Positions 1-9,750 of a DNA stretch of 64,000 bases are shown piece after piece. The position numbers and the translations under genes were made by a program. The notes beneath the pieces are model-generated. The model was not told the DNA's origin. It ran no database searches and saw only the letters and a list, made by a program, of their open reading frames with translations. How positions within the stretch are numbered: the stretch's first letter is position 1; every line of letters starts with the position of its first letter. Source of the DNA: Telopea speciosissima (taxonomy: Eukaryota > Streptophyta > Magnoliopsida > Proteales > Proteaceae); NCBI RefSeq assembly GCF_018873765.1, contig NC_057925.1, positions 12,349,568-12,413,567 of the forward strand, read 5' to 3'.

Positions 1-147
1 TCGAAGGTCTCGACGAGCTCTCAAGGGCTAGGCCTATGACATTGGTGTATGGACTTTTAGGCTATTCTGGCGTGTTTTGAAGGCAAAACAACCAACCAAA
101 GAATCGCCACAACACTTTCTGAACTAAGATCAGGCTTCACCAATAAC

Positions 148-1042
148 ACCACATTGACAAACCTAAACTAATAAAAAAACATCGACAAAAGAAAAAAAAA
201 AAAAAAAAAAAACTAATAAAGAAAACATTCTTTTCTCATGCTTTCCTGTTCTTTTTCTCATATGCCTTTGTTACTTTCTCAGCCTCATCAAACATCTTTC
301 TTCTCGTGATCTTACCCCAAGATCAAGATGGGTTCCTTGTCTTTCTTGGAAGAGCTTCCCTTGTAATAGTATCCTTCCTCTTGAAGGGATAAGTCTATTG
401 TTGATGACTATCAAGACGCTAAAATCTCTAATCCATATCGGTACTAATTTTCTTACCAATAGTGGAATTAAGTTAAATTTTATCTTCTATATATTTAATT
501 TTAGGAAGAAAGAGTGCTACATGATCGCATGGCTCTTGCGCCTAGGCACAGATATGTGCAAAGGTACCGCACTCCCCCCCCCCCCCCCCAATGAAATCAG
601 AAATGGTAATTAAATATATTCATACCTCTGTGTGCGTTCTCATTGGCCCTGTGCTCATGTAGGCGCTATTCATCCATTTTACTGGGAACTAAAGAACGCT
701 AACTGTTCTACCAAAAAAAAAAAAAAAACGAACGCTAACTGTCATGTAACCCCTACTCCAGCAGTAGCCAATGAAAGTGTGTATAGAGACATTGGTTTAG
801 ATGCAATTTCCATTTCACTAGGACTGAATGATCTTTACCAAAATAAGGGGAAGGGTCTGAATAATCTTGTTGCGCACATAGACAAAATTTCTGTATTCTA
901 TATCAAACACTCTCTATAATGCACAAACTCAAAAGTTACAACACGTAGCTCTCTAAAAATCATTAGGGAGACCCAAATCATTATTAGATATCTCTTCATA
1001 TATCAGTTTTTAGATCCATTAAGTGACATAGGGGTGTAACAC
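148..1042. repeat. sHSP-linked duplicated flank, copy 1
   Basis: This non-coding block recurs at 52755-53437 and 59895-60585. Its right end (about 880-1042) recurs directly 3' of the sHSP genes at 54790-54940 and 62400-62575. Shared landmarks are the motif cattgacaaacctaaacta near 152, the stretch around tcaagatgggttccttgtc near 323, and the right-end motif gtgacataggggtgtaac. It is the 3' flank of the sHSP pseudogene at 6390, from which it is now separated by the transposon cluster at 1043-6373. Homopolymer runs (A near 190 and 713, C near 576) interrupt it. No convincing coding potential is seen. Bases 1-147 match nothing recognised. Confidence 0.8.
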
Positions 1043-2990
1043 ATACCTCCAACTCCCCACCCCACCACGCCGTGTGACCAACAACCGGCCTCTAATGATC
1101 TCCACACCTCCCCATTCCCAAACATCATGAACCACCCTCTAGGGACCAATACAGCCCTCCAACCAATCCTACCTCAATTAACCACAATCAACCCAGCCCT
1201 CTCACCCTTGGCAGCGGCAGCACAACCCCACCACCCCAACGCACTCGGTCTCTCACAAACCTATACCATCAAACATCCATTTTGGAACCCACCAACCCAC
1301 CTCCCTCATGGCTCCATCCAATGAGGCTGCGTTCCACGCATGGTGCACCCTCCGCCCTTACATATCCATCCCTATGACTGAACCTACTTGCTACAGCCAA
1401 GCAAAACTTATTCCAGAATGGAGAGCAGCAATGGCAGAAGAATTTAATGCCCTGGTTCGAAATGGGACCTGGACCCTAGTGCCTAATAAGCCTGGACTGA
1501 GCATAGTCGGATCTAAATGGGTGTATCGCAATAAATGACAGGCAGATGATAGTCTTAAATGGTTTAAGCCCAGATTAGTTGCCAAAGGATATCACCAACA
1601 ACCAGGAATTGACTACATTGAGACCTTTAGCCCTGTTGTGAAACCCACAACAATTCACACCATTCTTGCTATAACTGTTTCACAGGGCTGGGGTATTCGC
1701 CAGTTGGATGTTCGAAATGCATTTCTCCATGGTGTACTAAATGAAGAAGTCTACATGAGCCAGCCACAAGGCTTCACAGACCCCAACTACCCCACCCATG
1801 TATGTCGCCTGCATCGGTCCCTATATGGACTCAAACAGGCCCCTCGGGCTTGGTTCCAGCGGGTATCGCAATTTCTTGAGAAAGTGGGGTTCAATGCTTC
1901 CAAGACTGATCCGTCCTTGTTCATTTACAGTAGAGCCACCACACAAATATATGTTCTGGTCTATGTCGATGACATTCTAGTCACCGGAAACCAGATGGAC
2001 CAGGTTACTGCCATGATTCACCAATTGGGTACAGAATTCAGCATTAACGACTTGGGTCCCCTCCATTTTTTCCTTGGGATTGAAGCCCATCAGCATCCCA
2101 AAGGAATCTTATTGTGTCAAACTAGATACATTGATGATTTACTCACCCGATCCGGGATGGTTGACTGCAAACCTCTCCTAACCCCAATGTCCACCACTGT
2201 GACAACATCTGAGACAGGGGGTGTGTCCTTCAAAGATGTGACTCAGTACCGGTCCATTGTTGGGGCCCTACAGTATGTGACTCTTACAAGACCTGATGTG
2301 GCATTCTCAGTCAATAAAGTGTGCCAGTACGTGCATTCCCCCACAGAGGACCATTGGGTGTTGGTCAAGCGCATTCTATGCTATCTTAAAGCAACACCAA
2401 CTCATGGCCTACTTATAGAACGATCATCTGACAACACCCTACAGGCTTCCTTTGATGCAGATTGGGCAGGTAGCTTTGAGGACCGCAAATCTACAGGAGG
2501 ATATGCAGTGTATCTTGGTCCAAACCTGGTATCTTGGAATTCCAGAAAGCAGTGCACTGTGGCACGCTCATCTACGGAATTAGAGTATAAGGCAGTGGCT
2601 GATGCCTCTACTAAACTTTTATGGTTAGAATCTCTATTCCGTGAGCTTGGTCATTCCATTAGTGGTCCTCCAATTTTATGGTGCGACAACATTGGCGCCA
2701 CTTATTTGTCCGCAAACCCTGTATTCCATGCCAGGACTAAGCATGTGAAAATTGACTTCCACTTTGTTCGTGATAGAGTTGCCAAAAGACAGCTTTCGGT
2801 GCAGTTTATCTCCACTGCTGATCAAATAGCTAATATTTTAACAAAGGCACTACCCACAGCTAAGTTCTAGTTCATGCGCGACAAGTTGAAGGTCCGCTGC
2901 CTCTCCCCTCCAACTTGAGGGGGTGTATGGATGTATATGGAGTGTTCAACTCCAATATAGAAACCCTACGGATTTGATTGAACTCCTAGA
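1043..2990 (+). mobile_element. Ty1/copia LTR retrotransposon fragment (fossil)
   Basis: This is a broken remnant of a copia element. It holds the linker before the reverse transcriptase, the RT domain with its YVDD active-site box at 1962-1973, and the copia RNase H domain (ADWAGS...RKSTGGY near 2455-2510). A polypurine tract (ttgaggggg) near 2918 is followed by the first few dozen bases of a 3' LTR starting about 2924. Gag, protease and integrase are missing, and the LTR is interrupted by the LINE that follows. About one break is visible in the remaining coding part, so it is an old but still clearly readable fossil. The element together with the LINE is flanked by the direct repeat TAACAC (1037-1042 and 6374-6379). 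Confidence 0.88.
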
Positions 2991-2999
2991 ATTCTGATC

Positions 3000-5900
3000 C
3001 ACAGGATTCCATTGCTTCTAAACTCTCTTCACTGTCTAATTCTTTAAAGCTTTGGAACAAGAACACTTTTGGCCATGTTAATAATCTTAAAAATCACCTG
3101 ATCAATAATTTCCTTTCTTGTTCTGATGGTTCTGTGCCTGATCTTGATTTGATGAACAAGATTCATAGACAATTGAATTGGATTTTTTATGCGGAGGAGG
3201 TTTTTTGACTTAAAAAATCAAGGCACTTTTACATCAAAGATGGCGACAGAAATACCAAGTTTTACCACTCTGTGGCGAAGCCAAATCTACGGAAGAGACG
3301 AATTGATTTCATTTGGGATGGAGAGGGACATAAGATTGAAGACCCCAAAAAAATGGCCCATGTTTTTGCATCTCATCTTAAGGATGTATTTACCAGTTCT
3401 AACCCTTTGGATGTTGATTTCATCGAATGCCTTTTTCCCCAGGTCTTGTCTCTTGAGGATGCTTCTTTTCTTTGCTCTCCCCCATCTTTAGATGAAATTA
3501 AAAAAGTTGTTTTCTCTTTTGGCCCTTTGAAAGCTCCTAATTTTGATGGGTTCCAAGCTTGTTTTTTTCAAAATTTTGGAGTCTGATCCTTCCTGACTTG
3601 TTGGCCCTTGGTTTAAATTTTTTTGAGGATGGACATATTCCCTAGGGGGTTAACCACACTCTTATCTGTTTAATTCCCAAGGCTAAGATTGCCTCCAAAG
3701 TGGGAGACTTTTGACCCATTAGTCTTCGCAATGTTACTTACAAAATTTTATCAAAGTTGATTGCTAACAGGCTAAAAGGATTTTTAAGCTACTTCATATC
3801 TCCTTTTCAGGATGTTTTTATTCCTGGCAGGCAAATTACTGATAACATTATTGTTGCGCAGGAAATCTTTCATTTTCTTGATCACACTAAAGGTAAGATG
3901 GGGTATGTGGCTATCAAAATTGACATGTCAAAAGCTTATGGTAGAATTGAATGGAATCTGATCACTTCCCTCTTTTGATTCTTAGGATTTGGAGAGAAAT
4001 GAAGTAATTTAATTAACTCTCTAATCTCCTCTGCTTCCTTCTCTATTAAATTGGATGGAAGTTCCTTTGAGCTTTTTCATGCCTCGAGGGGTATCCGACA
4101 GGGATGTCCCCTCAACCCATACCTATTTATTATGGCTATGGAGGTTCTTTCCAGATTATTTTTTGCTTATCGTAATTTGAACCTTTTCTAGGGAATAAAA
4201 ATTTCGAGGTCAGCACCTGAAATCTCACATCTTTTATTTGCTGACGATATTTTTATTTTCTGTCGAGCCACTCAGGATGATCTATTAACCATTAAAGCTA
4301 TTTTGGATCTCTTTGCTGATCTATCTGGACAAGAAATCAATCTCTCCAACAGTGGAATTCACTTTAGCAGAAATGTCCCCTCTAGGGACAAGATTCATCT
4401 TAGCTCTCTAATTGGTATTAAGGAAATATCTAAAGACTCCATTTATCTGGGAACTAACCTTTTCCATTGTAGGTCTAAAGTGAAGGAATTGAGTGGAGTT
4501 GTTTTAAGAATGGAAAGAAAGTTTTCCTCATGGAAGTCCAATTTCTTATCTTATGTAGGGCGTAATGTTTTAATTCTATCTGTGCTAGCTTCTACTCCTG
4601 CATATTTGATGAATTGTTTCTTGTTTCCCCTTAAAGCTTGTCGGAATATTGACTCTATTTGTCTTAATTTTTTGTTGGAAAATTCAGGGAAAAAGAAAAA
4701 AAAATCTTCTCTCATTTCCTGGGATAAAATGTGCATCCCTAAAGCCAGAGGGGGATTGGGGTTTCGTAAGGTTGAACACAATAATAAAGCCTTACTAATG
4801 AAATTAGGTTGGAGACTTATCACTAATTGTTCTTCTTTATGGTCTTGTGTTCTAAAAGCTAGATACTTTCCCAAACTCTCATTCTTTGATCCCAATACTC
4901 GTGCGAGGAAGGGTTCTTGGACTTCGAATAGTATCGCTCATATCATTCCATCCCTAGAGAAAATCGTGGTCCAAAAGATAGGTAATGGCAAATCTACTTT
5001 TTTTTTGGACTGACCATTGGATCCCTTCTCAACCTGGTGGTCTGATAGCCTATCCGCTGAATTCCATTAATCCTTCTGATCAAATTAGGCAGGTTGATTT
5101 TTTTACCTTGGGATCTAGATGGAATTCTGCTTTACTAAACGATTTACTACAATTGCACATCTCATCTCACATTCAACAGATAAATCCATCTACTTCTGAG
5201 GACAGTTGGTGGTGTACCAGAGCCAAGAATGGAATTTTTAGCACTAAACTGGTTGCTAAAGAGCTAATTTCTGTTTCTGTTAACAATAATAATTTTTTTA
5301 TCGCCTCTTGGTGGAAATTCTTTTGGAAGGTTAAGATTCACCCCAAATTTAAAATCTTCTTCAGGAGGGTGCTAAATGCTGGTCTTCCAATCAAGGCTAC
5401 TCTATCCAAATGGCTTCAGATCGACCCCTACTGTGCTCTATGTGGAAATTGTGTTGAATCCTTATGGCACTTATTCCTATCTTGCGACTGGGTTAAACAT
5501 ATTTGGGTAGCTGGACCTCTGGGGCTGCAAACTGAGTTTTTGGATCATACATCCCTAAAAGAATTTTTGCTTGGCAATCCTTTTCAACCGTACATTAGAT
5601 ATACAATCTCTGATTTGGTTTTTTAGTGTTTTTATAATTACCTGTTACTTTATTTGGACAATCAGGAACAAGGTAGTCATTGGGTCAGAAAAGCCTGATC
5701 CAATTTGGGTGTTGAAACAGGTTAAACAGTGGTTAGCTGATTTGAAAGTATCCCCCTCGTTCATTTCGTCCCATAATGTATATTGTAGTTCTGAGGAGAA
5801 TTTCTTAGGGCCATCTTTTGATTTATTTTCTTCATTACCAAAACTCAATTTTCCTGTTTTAATCTATGCAGGATACCATACACCTGGACTAAATTTGGCA

Positions 5901-6232
5901 GGATGGTTTTTGTTAGATGGCAAGTTTATATGTTTTACTGCAGGACATATAACTGCAACTAATTGTATGGAACCAGAACTAATTAGCTCAGGCCTCAACC
6001 ATGCTGCTAGTATGGGGTTGAAAATAAAAGAAGAAGTGTGGTGCTCCAATCAACAGATCACTGATGTTCTTCCTTCTCCAACCAAATCTCCTTGGCCTTG
6101 GCATCTTATAAAAGACTTAATTTATATATCTAATATATCCCAAGATATATGTTTTAACAGATAGGGAGGCATGCTCAGACTAAAAATCTGTATATTTTTC
6201 AGTTAGTTTTTAATATATTTCTCTTTATCATA

Positions 6233-6264
<32 letters not shown>
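3000..6264 (+). mobile_element. L1-type LINE, 5'-truncated, degenerate ORF2
   Basis: This is a non-LTR retrotransposon fragment reading on the plus strand, inserted in the copia LTR. Order of parts: the region between endonuclease and RT (3000-3590); RT with FIPGRQITDN near 3820, IKIDMSKAYGRIEW near 3915, RGIRQGCPLNPYLF near 4090 and the catalytic FADD at 4237-4248; SGQEIN near 4327; a zf-RVT zinc-binding region near 5310-5510 (CALCGNCVESLWHLFLSCDW); and a C-terminal RNase H-like region to 6164. Several frameshifts and stops divide it into pieces (3272-3586, 3757-3978, 4303-5013, 4985-5626, 5571-6164), so it is dead. A (TA)n tail at 6236-6264 takes the place of poly(A). No endonuclease remains. 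Confidence 0.9.
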
Positions 6265-6265
<1 letters not shown>

Positions 6266-6389
6266 CTGTAGAGATTTTGTAATACCCAACCGATTGGGGC
6301 TCACTCATGTACTATTTAAACTACATGTAATACAAGATATGGCAAGGCATTTCAACCAAAGATATCACTGTCCTAACACAGAACGAGAG
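6265..6389. other. Probable residue of the copia LTR, then sHSP 3' flank
   Basis: The stretch 6265-6373 lies between the LINE tail and the TAACAC direct repeat. It may be the distal part of the interrupted copia LTR, but no partner LTR is present for comparison. From 6374 the sequence matches the 3' flanks of the paralogous sHSP genes (acagaacgagaac near 54930 and the equivalent near 62570). Confidence 0.4.
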
Positions 6390-6870
6390 CTAGCCAGAAA
6401 TTTCAATGGTTTTGACCTCTGCCTTCTTTACTTCTTCCTTGGGCACGGTAACAGTGAGCACTCCATTCTCCATTGCAGCCTTCACCTGATCGATCTTGGC
6501 ATTCTCAGGCAACATGAACCTGCGCAGGAACTTGCCACTACTACGCTCAACCTGGTGCCGATGGTCACTCTTCTCTTCCTGCTCTTTGCTCCTCTCTCCA
6601 CTGATCTGGAGAACTCTGCCCTCTTCTACTTCAACCTTCACTTCTTCCTTCTTGATGCCCGGAAGATCTGCTTTGAAGATATGGGCTTCTGGGGTTTCCT
6701 TCCAATCGATTCGGGCATTGGCAAACGCAGCTGTTTCATTGGAGAATTGGGAGCGAGGAATAGATAGGGAAGTTGAGAAGGGAAAATTGTTGAAATTGAT
6801 CCCAAATATCCATTGAGAATGGATCAGAGATGGTTCGCAGGCCACCAAAGAAACTTGGGATGAGCGACAT
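6390..6870 (-). pseudogene. Class I small heat-shock protein, decaying copy
   Basis: This is a paralogue of the intact sHSP at 54944-55420. The ancestral ATG is at 6868-6870 and opens with [11 protein letters not shown] one-base gain around 6790-6800 (gttgaaattgatccc here, gttgaatggatccc in the paralogue) throws the alpha-crystallin domain out of frame. The domain frame stays open upstream only to a GTG at 6924-6926, with no usable ATG. Conserved positions have also changed: DHWHRVERS reads DHRHQVERS, and [10 protein letters not shown] reads [10 protein letters not shown]. The C-terminal anchor IEISG is kept. The TATA region is altered relative to the paralogues, and a hAT-type element sits in the upstream region. 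An alternative is a very recent pseudogene still transcribed in heat. Confidence is high that a normal protein is not made. Confidence 0.85.
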
Positions 6871-6985
6871 TGACACTCATTTAGGCTTTGTTTAAGGATT
6901 AACACGAATTGTAGAGAACTCTTCACAGTTTGCTTGATGCTTGGTGTAAAACTTCCTGAATGTTGTTGGGAAAGGACATGAGTCC

Positions 6986-6998
6986 TGTATTTATTTAA
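6986..6998 (-). promoter_or_regulatory. Degenerate TATA region of the sHSP pseudogene
   Basis: The paralogues have TATAAATA here (55537-55544 and 63155-63162, minus strand). This copy reads taaataaata on the minus strand and lacks the TATA core. Confidence 0.55.
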
Positions 6999-7107
6999 CA
7001 GGGGACGGAGGATTCCAGTACTTTCTCGGGTTTTCCTTCACCTGGCTTTAAAATTTCTGTGAAACTATTGGAGAGAGAAGACACGAATCTGATTCTTTCT
7101 TCGGATT

Positions 7108-7261
7108 TTCCTGAACATTCTAGCACTTTCTCAGCCAATTGAAACTTTTTATAATCTGACCCCAGATTGTGGACTGTTAATGCGTTGGGCACTAACCCAA
7201 GCCACCCAATCTTTTCTGGTGCTTTCCTCAATTCTTCAATTTTCGGATTTCATGAACATTC
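7108..7261 (-). promoter_or_regulatory. Two heat-shock elements in a promoter direct repeat
   Basis: Two perfect three-unit heat-shock elements of the form TTCnnGAAnnTTC lie at 7108-7120 (ttcctgaacattc) and 7249-7261 (ttcatgaacattc). Each is followed by the same tagcactttctcagcc stretch, so about 140 bp of promoter is duplicated in tandem. The same arrangement is present upstream of the gene at 62584. Confidence 0.75.
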
Positions 7262-7321
7262 TAGCACTTTCTCAGCCATTTGAAACTTTTGGCGTTGTGG
7301 GTTGTAAATGCTGGTTAGGAA

Positions 7322-7631
7322 TAGGGCTGCAATAGGGTCGGGTTGGGCTGGGCTTCATAGGACCCTAGTCCAATCTTGACTCTTTTTAGTTGGGCCCAAG
7401 CCCGACCCAATCCTGACTCAGGGCCTAAAAAATCCAACCCTGACTTACCCTCAGGGTCGGGTCAGGCTGACCTTGATTGGCCCTATTCATGGGAAGGGAG
7501 AAGAAAATGTATGGTCGGGGAGAAAATTATCAATTTTACATAAAATAACACTATAATAAATATATTATATCACTTATTATTTTCATATATAATATATTAT
7601 ATAACAAAATATGGGTGACGTTTAAAGTTTA

Positions 7632-7691
<60 letters not shown>

Positions 7692-7901
7692 TATATCAAT
7701 ATATATTTTATCGTATAACTTAAAACAGGGTCGGACCGGGTCGGACCAGGTCGGGCCAAGGTTAGCCTGAGGCCTCAACCCTGACTGACTCAGGGTCAGA
7801 AATTTCCAACCTTGACTCGCCTTCAGGGCCAAATATCTCAGCCCAGACCCTGTTCAGGCTCAGGGCGGGTTCATGCTAACAGGGCCAAACTTGCACCCCT
7901 A
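7322..7901. mobile_element. hAT-type non-autonomous element in the sHSP upstream region
   Basis: The 580-bp element is bounded by an exact 8-bp target duplication, GTTAGGAA (7314-7321 and 7902-7909), which is diagnostic of hAT. The ends are imperfect terminal inverted repeats, TAGGGCTGCAA on the left and TAGGGGTGCAAG when the right end is reverse-complemented. The interior consists of repeated gggtcgggt/gggcc motifs in both orientations around a long (TA)n tract (7635-7685). No ORF of note is present. The paralogous promoter at about 55850 has the unoccupied site (gggctaggaacccaaact). Confidence 0.85.
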
Positions 7902-7909
7902 GTTAGGAA

Positions 7910-9169
7910 CCCAAACCAGCCAAATTGTATAATATATTATGTCTAGTAATAACTAAATGATTCAGTTAACCTTTTGGGATTGGTGTGTGGTTTGTGTGAT
8001 TACACTTTCATAAAAAAAAACTAAATGATTATTGTTTATAGTTTATAACTTATTATCATAATTGATTATTTATAAGTAGGTCATAAATGTAAATATAAAC
8101 TATGCCAATGAGATTAATTGATAGCTAAAATTTTGTGGAGTTTGTTCATAACACTATTTAACTATTTGGTCAACTCAATTTACAATTGGTTAAAACTTAT
8201 TAACTAGAAAAAAAAAACCACATACTTAAACGTTAAGAATGATGGGATATATGGTTATGGAATGCCGAATTTGACATATCGCTCTTTCATGTGGTTTACA
8301 ATTTATTGGATAATTAGTTTATTGAATGAGCTTGCACAAGGCTCCCAAAAAAGGTGTGTATTAGATTTGGACAAGCTACCTTCGAAGGTAAGAAGAAATT
8401 CTTTCTAGTGATAATAACAATATTGTTCGATTGATGGCTTGCGAGTAGAGTGCATGCCCGAAAAAAAAAAACAAAAAGAAGTAGAGTGCGTGCCCCCAGA
8501 AAGTCAAGGGATCTACTCTCTTGGTTTAAATTTATGTTATAACTTATGGGCATTCCAGCATATTATTCCTCTCAACAATGGAAATTTGTTTTTCTCAGAA
8601 AATATTTAAAACTTTTAGAAAAGAGATTTTCTTATTAACATCCTTCAAGGTGTCAAATAATTTGAAAAACCTTACCTTTTTGACCTTTTAGTATTTCATA
8701 CAATTTTTTCTAACGAGGGTAAATATTTTTATTTTACATAGCTACTCAAAATATATGCATGAGAATGATACTAATTGATTTTTTTTTAAGGTAAATGAAT
8801 GACACATTTTGATAATGACATAATGATGTCACTTTCAATTTATTTTTGAAAACCCTTTAGTAATCTATCTTATAAACTTTTGTCAATAGGACAAAGAACA
8901 ATTAAAAAAAGGTACCAAATTCTAAATATAATTATAGAGGTGTCATTCAGATACTCCCTGTACAAAATCAAAATCAAAATCAATACTGCATCAAGGTGGA
9001 AATGAATCCATGCACACAAAGTTTGTCAATTCTAAGTGCGATCTGAATAAGAAAAGAGGGTGTTATAAGAAGTTGAAAGTTGGATATGACTTGTTTTATA
9101 TACACAATAATGGACCTTTGCATGTTCCATGCAAGACATAAAAGTATAAAACATTGGAAATGCATGCGT
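7910..9169. other. AT-rich intergenic sequence
   Basis: About 30 bp of sHSP-segment homology continues after the hAT element, then similarity is lost. The rest is AT-rich, with short homopolymers and a small duplication of gtagagtgc near 8447 and 8482. No gene or recognisable element is seen. Confidence 0.5.
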
Positions 9170-9587
9170 CACTACAAGAAAAAGCATCAATGATGGTATT
9201 TAACACGAGAGATATGGAGGCGTTGTTCAAAAATGTCGTCACAGAGGGATATTCGACGGCGTTTATTTTGAAAAGTCATCATATATAGGCCAATAGACGG
9301 CGTTACGAACAAATGCCTTTTTATCTCACGATACAACGACGTTTAGAGCTGAACGTCGTTAAATAACTGTAATCTGCGGCCTTTCTTAGGAAACGCCGCT
9401 GTTGGTGGACATTTATTCAGAAACGCCACATAATATTTCCTTTCCCACCAAAACCCAAACTCTTCCCGCTCTTTCCTCCGCGCTCACGGTCGATACTCTC
9501 TATCTCTCTCATTCTCACTCCCGCTAACCGTCCCTTTATTATCAACTCTCAAATCTCTCACACTCTCTCAAATTTCTTTCAATCTTT

Positions 9588-9750
9588 CTCCCGCTGCAAC
9601 GTCTACGGAGGATTTGGGGCTTCAGAAGAAGTTTGGCACTCTCCCACTGCAACATCTGTGGAGGATTTGGGGCTTCAGAAGAAGCTTGTGCTAGAGAAGC
9701 TTGGCACTCTCCCGCTGCAACATCTGTGGAGGATTTGGGGCTTTAGAAGG
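9588..9750 (+). repeat. Three tandem copies in the CACTA leader
   Basis: A unit containing ctgcaacatctgtggagg and atttggggcttcagaag occurs at 9588-9630, 9641-9690 and 9707-9750. The third copy runs into aaggtatgt, a plausible splice donor, so this may be the untranslated first exon of the transposase transcript. Confidence 0.6.

Noticed and set aside
6496-6816. ORFs on the strand opposite the sHSP genes (also at 49700, 55050 and 62690)
   Set aside because: They are shadows of the alpha-crystallin coding sequence, conserved only because the sense strand is.
6390-6926. 178-aa open frame as an intact sHSP
   Set aside because: It would have to start at a GTG. The family ATG at 6870 is in another frame, so it is called a pseudogene.
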